A stretch of DNA of 35,234 bases from Vitrella brassicaformis (Eukaryota; Sar; Vitrellaceae): contig CDMY01000585.1 of assembly GCA_001179505.1 (NCBI GenBank), forward strand, positions 1 to 35,234. The letters are read 5' to 3'. The position numbers and the translations under genes are program-made. Positions within the stretch are counted from its first letter, which is position 1. Each line of letters opens with the position of its first letter. Shown one piece after another: positions 22,100-32,820 of this stretch. The notes under the pieces were generated by a model. The model saw only the letters and a list, made by a program, of their open reading frames with translations, was not told the origin of the DNA and did not search any database.

Positions 22100-23153
22100 A
22101 TGTTGGCGATTGGTGCGATGTTGGCCATGGCTCAGTGCAGTGGGCCGAGCTATTTGCTACCGGTTACACGGAGCTCGTAGCTTGCAGCCTTCGCATGACC
22201 ATGACGGACAGCTCACCATCGCCCTGGGCATCGTGCACAGTGACACAGGTACATACGCACACCACATGCTCACTCCTACATGGACATACATCGCTCTCCT
22301 ATGTTGACATGGCTGCAGAGTGCTCTCGGTGTCTGTCCATGATGGCATGTGATTGGGCTGCCTTTGTCCTGACGTCGTGTACATCTCATTGGTATGGATC
22401 TTCATCCCACCTACTGACTGGCCACGACCATACCCACTTCTGGCTTGTGTGACCTCTGATGGTGTGTGCAGGCTGTGATGTGGTTACCTATGGTCGTGGA
22501 CGTGTATGGGATGGCTGAGACACACAGACTGCCTACTGGTGGTACGCACCGACACACGTGATGCGTTCCATCCACCACACCACTTACTGTGTGCCTCTGG
22601 TGATTCAGGTCTACGTGTACAGTGACACTTGGTTGGTTTGTTACTGCCTGCGGGGACTACACCTACCTCATGTGGTATGTCATTCGCACACACACCGTCT
22701 GACATACCCACCACCACTCACCTCTCTCTCTCTCTCTCTCTCTCTGTGTGGGCGTGTGTGTGTGTGGTGGCTCAGGGTGTTTTGGTTCTCGGTTCAGTAG
22801 CGTGTTGGGTGACTGACTGGGCATACCTACACGCCTTCACCGGTACGTCACATACACCACCACCCTACCCACTCACCTCACCTCTCCATCCTCACTCACC
22901 TTTGCTGTGTGTGGCTGGTGTTTCGTTTGTGTGTGGTGGTGGTGCAGTTTCGTGTTTGACCTTCGATGGACCGATTCCTGCTGTCTACACCGTTATATAC
23001 GACACTTTGCCGTTGACCGTTAACGTTGACTCCGCCTTCGGCTCTCGACAAACGTTCACACACGGCATCGACATCGACATACTCACGGTCGACATCGGAC
23101 ACGCAGCGACTGGAGATTTGAATACCTTTCAGAGACAACTCACTTCAAGTTGA
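22100..23153 (+). CDS. Multi-exon protein, unknown function
   Basis: Exon-like pieces with good splice signals: one ending LTIALGIVHSDT before GTACAT (about 22250), one starting near 22490, VYVYSDTWLVCYCLRGLHLP (from 22610), GVLVLGSVACWVTDWAYLHA (from 22778) and, joined in phase 1, a last exon from 22948 with alternating hydrophobic (beta-like) pattern: LTFDGPIPAVYTVIYDTLPL, DIDILTVDIGHAATGDL, ending LTSS-TGA at 23151-23153. The final two exons are the best supported. The family is not recognised. The beta-rich tail could be an extracellular or ligand-binding fold. It starts close to the 5' end of the ESCRT-III gene on the other strand, so the two may share a divergent promoter. Confidence 0.4.
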
Positions 23154-23742
23154 TTTCGTTAATTTGTTTCATTCTTTGACAATTGCATTCACCTGTAAGG
23201 AGTTCTCCGCATCCCTCCCTTCTGAAGTAGCGGGCGACCAGAACATCATAGGCACGGCGGGAACACAATCACAAACACAAAAAGCGCACCACACGTCCTG
23301 TGTCGGCTGTCCCCCCAACACGTAGCACACAAAGGCAAGCTCTGGGTTGTTTTCTGGTGTATGACCTCTGCGTGCCTTCTCCGATGCGCTCGTCGTCCCG
23401 GTTTCCTTTTCGCCGACGTTTTCCGAGGTAAACTATCAGGCCACGGCTTTTTCAGCGCAATGCATCCCGTAGAGAGCCTCTAAGAGAGGGCTGCATCAAG
23501 AGATCATGCTTCTCTTAGGCCCTGTCTTGAGAGGCCCGGAGACAAACCAAAAGGTAAACACCCTCAATGCCACGCGGCCAGTTGAATCAAGAAAAAACTC
23601 AGACAAACGGCGAATCCAACTACAAGTTCTGCATCTCCTATGTATCAGAAAACCCAAGTACTTGGTACCTCTACAGGGCTCACGGATCCTGGCCACAGAA
23701 AGGGCCAAAAAACACAGAGCTCTATGCCACATCGACAGCTAA
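23154..23742. other. Spacer between convergent genes
   Basis: Lies between the TGA of the plus-strand gene (23153) and the TGA of the NYN/CCCH gene (23743, minus). It should hold both 3' UTRs. No additional gene is seen; the open frames here (for example 23506-23742) lack any support. Confidence 0.6.
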
Positions 23743-26258
23743 TCACTTGTCACTGTCTCCGCTGGAGCCACCGCCTCTGCGTGCTGGCTGATCACGTGCC
23801 CCTCCTCTCGAAGGCCCCTTGGGACCTCCTCCCTCCGGCCCCCGCCCTCCATTTGGAGGGCGAGGAGGAGATGGCCTGGGTCCGTCAGCAGGAGGTGCCG
23901 CCGATGGAGCTGGAAAGACATCCTCAAGGAAAAGCGTCTCGATCACTCTGCTGCTCAATATTATACTGCAAAGGAAAGAGCGATACATGGAGGTATTTGA
24001 GCTGCCGAGGTCGCAGCATTGGATGAGTATTCTTCCGTTGCATATACTTGAAACTGTGCCTCCACGCCACCAAGTACACAGGCTTGGGCGACTGCCTGTC
24101 TCTGATGGCGGACAATGTCGGCTCGAAGTCGCCGTCCTGCAGGAACAAACGATACTTTCAAAGAGAATACAGGTGTGTGTGCAGCACGGTACCCCAGACA
24201 CAAGGATGAGGATGCCAACACTGTCGTTAGCCACTTTCTCTCTGAGCTTGTCGGCAATGACAATGTCCGCGCCCCTCTGCCTGCCGTCAGACTTCAACCT
24301 GCACCAGAGCGTCGCATGTCGCTGTGTACATGGGAAGTGGGAAAGTGCTTACTCGAACTTGGTGATGTACGCTTTTTCATTGATACCATCGTGGAAGCGT
24401 TCGAGAGCTCTGCAGGCTTCTGGGTCACGCAGGCACCTCGGTTCCGTGCTGAGGTAGTCTGTATAGTAGGGGATCACCTTGTACTTCCACTTGCGTTGAA
24501 TGCAGGCGACCATGTACGAAAAGTCATCCGACCCCATGAAGCGCTGCTTAACGTTGAGGAACCCATGCTGGAGGTTGCCACCGTCAACGCACAAGTAAGC
24601 TTGTCCTTTGAAGTCCTCAGGCTCAGCTGGCAACTCACTATGACCAAATACAAAAATAATGCACCATGGTTTAATGCAAGAATAAGGCTTTTTGGTGCTC
24701 GAACCTTCTGCTGCCTTGATTGTCAGCCGGGCCGGCCGGGGTCGACCGTTGACCGCTTAAAGGGGGCTGCAGCCTGCTATCTCCTTGATTGTCAGCCACT
24801 GGAGGACTGACCAGGTTTGGAGAGATGGGCTGTCTGCAGAATTTCACAAACACACAGGCACGCCTTCAGAAAAGGGGCGGACAGGCGACAAGAGTGATCC
24901 ATTACCGCAAAGCCATTTCTTGCTCCTCTACGGAATGTGAGAATGTGCATCGACTGCCATACTTGCATCCCGAACCATTTGGCTGGATTTTTACGCACAA
25001 TCTGGGACTGCCGCTGAACCCTTCACGGGCGTGCTTGAAACGGCAATCTCCTCCCTTGTTACACTTTCCCTGACATACAGACAAAATGATGAAGCCAGGT
25101 GCAAGACGCCTTGTCCTCCCAGCGTCGTACTTCGGGCCAAAAAGTGCACGGCTTCGTCTTCTGGGATGGAGGTGTCTTGGGCGCAGGTGTCTTGGGTGGG
25201 GGTGTCTTGATCTTTGGAGAAGGTTGCTTGGGAGGTTTTTGGCCCTTCGGTGGAGACTGGATGCACAAATCGGAAGGGGCCCTGCACCAATGCGTTCAAC
25301 GGTCAAACAGGAAGTCGGTGTACTGTGCCTTTACTCGTCCCGTACCGCAACATTGTGAGCTCCACTTGAGAATGTGCACGATGGCAGCTATCCCCATGTC
25401 TGCATATACCTGACATTGATGTAGAATGATCCGTCCCAAGCAGTTCGTGCTGTGGCTTCATGTCTCACCTTTCTGGTAATGCTGGCACAGCACGGGTAGT
25501 CGTGATCGCAAGTCGTCACGTCCGTGAGCGAATGCACAGTCGCTGCCCTTGTTGCATGCCCCCTGCAGTGACGAATGCCTGCGTACGACGTCTCTCTATG
25601 TGTCTAGTACCTTCTTGAAATTGTCGCACAATTCAGTGTTGTAGAACTTCTTTTCAGCATTAGCGGCTGCTTCGGATGAAGCCACGTCGCTGATGACGTC
25701 AGAGATGGCGCCGGGGGACATTTCATCAGCAGCTTGATCGAAGTCCGCTGACTGCTCGTCTTCCGCATCCTGCACAAAAGAGGGGGCGCGAGGGAGGGCA
25801 AGGATGGTCAGAGGGCGCAACGCTCGCCTTGATGGACGGTTTCGCTTTCAAAACAAGCAGATCTCCGACATCGACTGGACACACACACACACAGGCAAGT
25901 CAAGGACAGGCGTGACGAGCAGGAGGCGCACCTTCCTGCAAGATGACCACGTCTCCTATCAGAATGTCTTCTTCATGACCACCAAGGTAGAGTTCGTAAA
26001 CCCTGTAACGCCAACGACACGCGAGTCCTCCAGGAAAGAGCATATGTCTATACGATTCAGGACTCACCTGGGGTCAGGCTGCTTTGAGGGCGATGTGGGC
26101 AGCTGCTGGGGGTCTTTCTCTGGGGTCTTGCTGCCTGTCCCTCCCTGTCTCTCCCTCTCTCCCTCCCTCCCTCCCTCCCTCTCAACCCTCCCTCCCAACA
26201 CGAGATCCGGCGACCAACAAGACAGTGTGCTATAGTGGAGGCGCAAACAAAGCGTCAA
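23743..26258 (-). CDS. CCCH zinc-finger / NYN-domain ribonuclease-like protein
   Basis: About ten exons join in consistent phase. Order: Pro-rich start (KDPQQLPTSPSKQPDP), RVYELYLGGHEEDILIGDVV, an apparent GC-AG intron, an acidic stretch, then four CCCH fingers: CDNFKKGACNKGSDCAFAH, CQHYQKGICRHGDSCHRAH, CTFWPEGKCNKGGDCRFKH (each C-X7-C-X5-C-X3-H) and a last C-X9-C-X5-C-X3-H finger (GCKYGSRCTFSHS). A basic Pro/Lys-rich linker with KTPPPKTPAPKTPP lies before finger 3. The NYN (PIN-like) domain follows: YLCVDGGNLQHGF, RGADIVIADKL and, after an intron, LVSGDGDFEPTLSAIRD, which carry the acidic metal-binding residues. The C-terminus is Pro/Gly/Arg-rich (RGG-like) and ends SDK-TGA at 23743-23745. 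Likely an RNA-binding endonuclease, recalling Regnase-type proteins. The first exon and start codon are uncertain because of a CTCC repeat. Confidence 0.75.
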
Positions 26259-26537
26259 TGCTTATCTCTTAGCTTCTCTTCGTTGTGCTCGACGTGTGCA
26301 GCCAACTGTGGAGAGGTGCACGAGTTGCCAGATGGATAGAAGATCACTGGCAGTGGTTTTCAGCACAAATCAATGCCTCTAGTAGAGTGTGGCGAGGGAT
26401 TTAAAAGGAAAAGTGAGGCCACGAATGAAACTCTCAATTGCGATGATGGTGAGGTACTGTTAAAAGGCAGATAGTTTGCAGTGAAGCTTCGACTCGTTTC
26501 TCTATGGTGTATGTGATGGTGTCAGGTACAGTAAATG
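26259..26537. other. Spacer upstream of the NYN/CCCH gene
   Basis: Probably the promoter region of the minus-strand gene and the flank of the minisatellite. No TATA or other motif can be named with confidence. Confidence 0.4.
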
Positions 26538-29513
26538 CGCGGGTGTGCGCACACAGACATTCATCATATACACACACTCCAAATCGACACGTGCATACGC
26601 ACACGATACGCACACTCTAAGTCGACACGTGCATGCGCAGGTATGTGCACACAGTCATTCATCATATAAACACACTCCAAGTTGACACGTGCATGCGCAA
26701 GTGTGCGCACACAGACATTCATACACCTGCGAACACAGACATTCATCATATAGACACACTCCAAGTCGACACGTGCATACGCAGGTGTGCGCACACAGAC
26801 ATCGGTCAGATACACACACACCAAGTCGACGCATGCATGCGCACACGATACGCACACTCTAAGTCGACATGTGCAAGCGCAGGTGTGCGCACACAGACAA
26901 TCATCATATAGACACACTCCAAGTCGACACGTGCATGCGCGGGTGTGCGCGGGTGTGCGCACAGAGACATTCAGTATGTGCACACAGTCCAAGCCGACAC
27001 GTCCATGCGCAGGTGTGCGCACACAGACAATCATCATATACACACACTCCAAGTCGACACGTGCATGCGCAAGTGTGCGCACAGAGACATTCAGTATGTG
27101 CACATAGTCCATGTGTGCGCACACAGACATTCGTATGTGCACATAGTCCAAGTCGACATGTGCATGCGCGGGTGTGCGCACACAGACATTCGTCATATAC
27201 ACACACTCCAAGTCCAAACGTCCATGCGCAGGCGTGCGCACAGAGGCCTTCATTATATACACACACTCCAAGTCCAAACGCCTATGCGCAGATGTGCGCA
27301 CACAGACATTCATCATATAAACACACTCCAAGTCCACACCACTCCAAGTCGGGGCGTGCGTGCGCAGGTGTGCGCACACAGACATTCGTCAGATACACAC
27401 ACTCCAAGTCCAAACGTCCAAACGTCCATGCGCAGGTGTGCGCACACAGACATTCAGTATGTGCACACAGTCCAAATCGACACGTGCATGCGCAGGTGTG
27501 CGCACACATACAATCATCATATACACACACACACTCCAAATCGACACGTCCATGCGTAGGTTTGCGCACACAGAGACATTCGTCATATACACACACTCCA
27601 CATGTCTCATATACACACACTCCAAGTCGACACGTGCATGCGCAGGTGTGCGCACACAGACATTCATCATATACACACCCTCCAAGTCGACACGTGCATG
27701 CACAGGTGTGCGCACACATACAATCATCATATAGACACACTCCAAATCGACACGTCCATGCGTAGCTTTGCGCACACAGACATTCGTCATATACACACAC
27801 TCCAATTTCAAACGTCTATGCGCAGGCGTGCGCACACAGGCATTCTATGCGCAGGTGTGCGCACACAGACATTCGTCGTACACATACACTCCAAGTCCAA
27901 ACGTCCATGCGCAGGTGTGCGCACACAGACATTAAGTATGTGCACACAGTCCAAGTCGACACGTGCATGCGCGGGTGTGCGCACAGAGACATTCAGTATG
28001 TGCACATAGTCCAAGTCGACATGTGCATGCGCGGGTGTGCGCACAGAGACATTCGTCATATACACACACTCCAAGTCGACACGTCCATACGCAGGCGTAC
28101 GATATACACACACTCCAAGTCCAAACGTCTATGCGCAGGTGTGCGCACACAGACATTTATCATGTACCCAAGTCGACACGTCCATGCGCAGGTGTGCGCA
28201 CACAGACATTCAGTATGTGCACACAGTCCAAGTCGACACGTGCATGCGCGGATGTGCACACGGAGACATTCAGTATGTGTACACACTCCAAGTCGACACG
28301 TCCATGCGCGGGTGTGCGCACACAGACATTCGTCATATACACACACTCCATCGACACGTGCATGCGCATGTGTGCGCACAGAGACATTCGTCATATACAT
28401 CGACACGTGCATGCGCATGTGTGCGCACAGAGACATTCGTCATATACATACACTCCAGAGTTCCATGCGCATGTGTGCACACACAGACATTCAGTATGTG
28501 CACACACTCCAAGTCAACACGTGCATGCGCATGTGTGCACACACAGACATTCAGTATGTGCACACACTCCAAATCGACACGTGCATGCGTAGGTTTGTCA
28601 ACACGTCCAAGTCGACACGTGCATGCGCGGGTGTGCGCACACAGACATTCGTCATATACACACACTCCAAGTCCAAACGTCTAGGCGCAGGCGTGCGCAC
28701 ACAGGCATTCATCATATACACACACTCCAAGTCCAAACGTCCATGCGCATGTGTGCGCACAGAGACATTCAGTATGTGCACATAGTCCAAGTCGACATGT
28801 GCATGCGCGAGTGTGCGCACACAGACATTCGTGTGCACATAGTCCAAGTCGACACGTGCATGCGCGGGTGTGCGCAGAGACATTTGTCATATACACACAC
28901 TCCAAGTCCAAACGTCTATGCGCAGGTGTGGGCACACAGACATTCAGTATGTGCACACAGTCCAAGTCGACACGTGCATGCGCGAGTGTGCGCACAGACA
29001 TTCGTGTGCACATGGTCCAAATCGACACGTGCATGCGCATGTGTGCGCACAGAGACATTCGTCATATACATACACTCCAAGTCCAAACGTCCATGCGCAT
29101 GTGTGCACACACAGACATTCAGTATGTGCACACACTCCAAGTCGACACGTGCATGCGCAGGTGTGCACACACAGACATTCATCATATACACACACTCATC
29201 ATATACACACACTCCAAGTCGACACGTGCATGCGCAGGTGTGCGCACACAGACATTCAGCATATACACACACTCCAAGTCGACACGTCCAAACGTCCATG
29301 CGCATGTGTGCGCACACAGACATTCAGTATGTGCACACAGTCCAAATCGACACGTGCATGCGCTACTCACACTTCAAGTCGACACGTGCATGCGCAGGTG
29401 TGCGCACACAGACATTCGTCATATTCACACACTTCAAGTCGATGCGTGCATGCGCAGGTGAACGCACAGAGACATGTCGACACGTGCATGCGCAGGTGTG
29501 CGCACAGAGACAT
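26538..29513. repeat. ~3-kb minisatellite, ~60-bp unit
   Basis: Roughly 45-50 units. A typical unit is GTGTGCGCACACAGACATTC, then ATCATATACACACACTCCAA, then GTCGACACGTGCATGCGCAG. Variants replace the middle by AGTATGTGCACACAGTCC, and some units are shortened or fused. The unit contains palindromes (GTGTGCGCACAC, GTCGAC, TGCATGCGCA) and is mostly alternating purine-pyrimidine, so Z-DNA and cruciform formation are plausible. Because 60 is divisible by three and the unit lacks stops in several frames, long open frames (200-312 codons) appear on both strands; I regard them as by-products. The array lies directly between the NYN/CCCH gene and the AT-rich polymerase fragment. Confidence 0.95.
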
Positions 29514-30730
29514 GAATATCTGTTTTGTCATCATTGATTATATTTATTTTGTCCTCAATTCTTTCCAGCAAACTATCCATTTTTTCTTAATAAATTGCTG
29601 TTTATCAAACTCTTTTACTGAATTTAGAGCTTCAACTATCTTCTTTCGTTGGTAAGCAAATGAATTCCAAGTCAAGTAAAAGTGATTGTGAACTCCATAT
29701 ATCATACGTCTGTTGACTGCCTGTCATGAATTTTGTAATACTACATTGATATTCATTATACACACGATGACCAAATGATTTCATTAATGATTCAACATCG
29801 TGTTTTAAATATGGTACCCATTCAAATTTCCTTTTTCTTACATCATCCCAACTCTTGATTTTCTCGTAGCCAAAATCCCACTTTGACTTTTTCATATCAA
29901 AATCCTTAGAAGCTTGTTTTAGTGATGTATTTGAAAACAAATTCATGTCAAAAACCTTATTATTATCCCCAAATTCAAAACTCATAGTTCTTCCATTGTT
30001 CAATAGTAAATTATCAACTTTTACACCACTGCTTACTGAATATTCAATCAAACAATAAAAATCAAACCGACAACCATTAAACGCTGTTGTTATTTTGTCC
30101 GACGCATTTTTCGATATGTTAACATATTTCTAAAAACAACCTTTACCTGAAAACATATCATATTTTCCATCAATCATAAATCCACAAGCGTATATCTCAC
30201 TTTTTTTACTTCTCATATCATACGAAAGAGTTTCGCCTTCCTTAATTTCCAAATCAAAAGGCCAGAATGTATTTTTTGTAATTAATTTCTTTCTTATCAA
30301 TTAAGTTCATTACTTTAACAGAATCTTTTTTTCTGTTTTTGTCTTTTTTGAAACGATTTTTCTGTAATTTTTTCCTTTGATTTTCCTTACATTCCTCCTC
30401 TGTATGTTCTCTTTTTCACTCCGATTTACGTTTATTACAGCACCACATTCATACTGCTCCGTAAGCAATAGATAATGCCCTTCGTTTTCGTTAAGAACTA
30501 TTGCTAAATGTATTATATCATTACCATCGTTTTCTATGTAATATTTCAATTCGTTCAAAAACATATCTGTTAAAATATATCCTTTCAATTAGAGAAGCAA
30601 AGTTTTGGTTTGTAGAACTTAAATATGTCTTCAATTCGATCGTTTTTGTCTGTCTGTTAGTGTCAGGTTGCTTGTTTTGAATGCCCGAGACCGACTGATT
30701 GATAACAAGACTGTCTGGGCTTGTGCTCAT
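29514..30730 (-). pseudogene. Truncated protein-primed family-B DNA polymerase (exonuclease half)
   Basis: An AT-rich block with codon use unlike its surroundings. From the start (MSTSPDSLVINQS at 30730) the readable protein switches frame at several A-rich spots. It then shows the three proofreading motifs of family-B polymerases: Exo I FWPFDLEIKEG (about 30245-30265), Exo II TTAFNGCRFDFY (about 30060-30085) and Exo III WVPYLKHDVESL (about 29790-29815). An in-frame TAG (30130-30132) lies between Exo I and Exo II. KVFDMNLFSNTSLKQASKDF also fits the protein-primed group (Polintons, virophages, linear plasmids). The polymerase palm (Pol A/B/C) is absent: the sequence runs into the minisatellite at about 29513. 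An ATG frame near 29590 (MDSLLERIEDKINIINDD) runs into that array. This looks like a remnant of an integrated virus-like or plasmid-like element of a protist. Not active. Confidence 0.7.
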
Positions 30731-30868
30731 CCAGTGCGATTGATTAAGAAAGGCTTGTCGCGCCAGCGGCCAGCCATATTTTGATTGAGACCGATGAGGG
30801 CTCTTTGAGCTTTTCGTTCATTGTGTATTGGACCTATTCGTTCGTGCATGTTGGGCTGAAGGCCTTGC

Positions 30869-32820
30869 ATGCTATCAGTCTTTGATCCAAACGTCAATCG
30901 GTATCGTTTGCACGGTCAATTCATTGCAGCAGACGAAGCTGAGCAGATTCAAGCTGCTCACCAAGCACAACGAGCACAGAACGTACACCCGCAAGACAGC
31001 AGCAACAGCAGCAGCAGCCATAGCCGCTTGCTGATCCTGCTGGTCTTCTAGCTGACGGTCAGCCGATCGATCAGGATCAACCTGTCCAAGCAGCACAACC
31101 CCAGAATTTTTACATTGATGAGCCGCTTGACGAAGCAGACGAAGCAAACGCAGAAGAGATGGCGTCGGATGAGCAACAGCAGCAAGGCGTCCAGGCGTTG
31201 ATTAATGCTGCTCTGCAGCAGCACGTCCAGCCTCAGGATGAGAAGAGACGCATCAAGAGAGTTGTTGACTTCACTGGCAAGTACAGTCCCGTCCAGAGAC
31301 AGGGTGCCACGATGGACAACTGGCGAAAGAAGTCAGACCGGGCCGTGTTGGCGGTCCAGGGGTTGCAGCCCCGCGACAAGTACTTTGCGTTGATGCGTGC
31401 GTTGGAAGGCAACGCGAACGGCGTGTTCTTTCAAGAGCAAGCCCGTGTCCCCCTTCCAGGGAATCCACCCGCTCAGGACATCCAGGGTCTAGCGGCGAAT
31501 GACGCGTATTTCGATAACGTCGTCAATCGTGTTCTCGAGAAGCTCACCGAGCAGTATGGCATCAGTGACTCGTTCGCTTTGGCTCAGGAGGCCATTGTGA
31601 AGGAGCCGAGACAGTTGCTGGAGAAGCACCCGAATGCTAGCATGCAGGAGTTGGTGTCGATCCTCAAGAAGAGCATCGCAGCGGCTGAGCGCCTGAACCG
31701 ATACACACAGAGACAGAAGGCTGATATGATCATTGGCCTACTGCCGGAGGCCATGTAGCATATGGCGAAGCACTCCTTGCAGGAAAGTCTCCGCTCGGCG
31801 CAGACTTACGCAAGGGCGCAGGGCCAGAACGCGCCCAATCCCGACGCATTCTACAACATGGAATCGGCTGAGAGGATGGTCATTGACATGGAGCGCACTC
31901 ATGGTGTGGTGCCGGACACCAGAGCATCGTTGAGTGTGGGCCCGAGCTATCCGAGTGATTTGCTGGCTCTCCGCAACACGACGGCTCAGTTGTTGCCGCA
32001 AGTGACCGGCATGCAGACGTCAGGCGTGTCGGTGTCTCGCACTCAGACGCGTGAGCCTCCTCGGTCGCTCGATGAGGTGGCTCTCGCGAGCCACATGGAC
32101 TCCGGGCCGACTCGCGCCGAGAAGAAGGACGAGAAGGCTTCGGCTGAGGTCGTGACAGAGATGGTGAAGGCCGTAGGGCCGAGCCTCAGCACCGCTCTCG
32201 CACCGTTGAATGAGACCATACAGGCCGTCCAGAAGGAGTTAGTTCAGAGACGTGGGAGTGCAGACACGCGTCGCCCGACAGGTGGCCGTGTCTCCGCTCT
32301 CGCCGACGTCGATTATGGTGTTGTCGAGGAGTCGGGCGGGTACCCTACGTATCCCGCCGACGAGACGATAGACCAGGACGTGTTCCACTCGGTGTTCGCT
32401 GTGTTGTCGAGTACGTTGCCAGCCGATCAGGCTGCCAAGGTCGCTGTGGAAACGGCACGGTAGACTCGGATGCCTGAGCGCATGCGCAACAACACGGCAA
32501 GTTCACAGAGCAATCAGTGGTACTCGAATCGACGTGATCGTGACCTGGGCGGGCAGCGCCCGGGATCACGAGGCTTCACCAAATGTCATTACTGTGATGG
32601 CGATCACTTCCAGCGTGATTGCCCGGTTGTCTGCCCGTGGTGCAATGCCGTAGGTGACCATTTGCCTGCCAGATGTGAGTCGCCTGCCAAGAGACAATTT
32701 GACCAGTTCATGGCTCACGTGAACGCGCAGGGTCTTCAGTCCTCCGCGTCTCAGGGGCCGATGAGCCGCCCGAACCAACCTGACTCACACACCAATGCTC
32801 AGACCAATCAGGGAAGCTGA
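30869..32820 (+). pseudogene. gag: Retroelement Gag with two zinc knuckles, frame interrupted
   Basis: ATG at 30869 opens MLSVFDPNVNRYRLHGQF and a Gln/Ala-rich stretch. In a (CAG)n run near 30990-31020 the sensible frame changes by one base. From there one frame runs to TGA 32818-32820, interrupted only by TAG at 31021-31023, 31756-31758 and 32461-32463. The middle resembles a Gag capsid in being helical and charged (NWRKKSDRAVLAVQGL, EKLTEQYGISDSFALAQE). The C-terminal nucleocapsid has two knuckles, CHYCDGDHFQRDC and CPWCNAVGDHLPARC (32584-32676). Gag packages element RNA into particles. The reading frame of the following ORF overlaps its end by about 55 bases in +1, the usual gag-pol layout. 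Whether the TAGs are decay or readthrough sites is open. Confidence 0.7.

Noticed and set aside
26538-29513. CRISPR array
   Set aside because: Units are contiguous and similar throughout with no unique spacers, and the context is a eukaryotic genome.
26564-29655. Open frames of 200-312 codons on both strands, rich in VCAHRHS / CVRTPAHARVD repeats
   Set aside because: They come from a 60-bp stop-free tandem unit; several frames on both strands are open at once, with no start context or domain, so they are not treated as genes.
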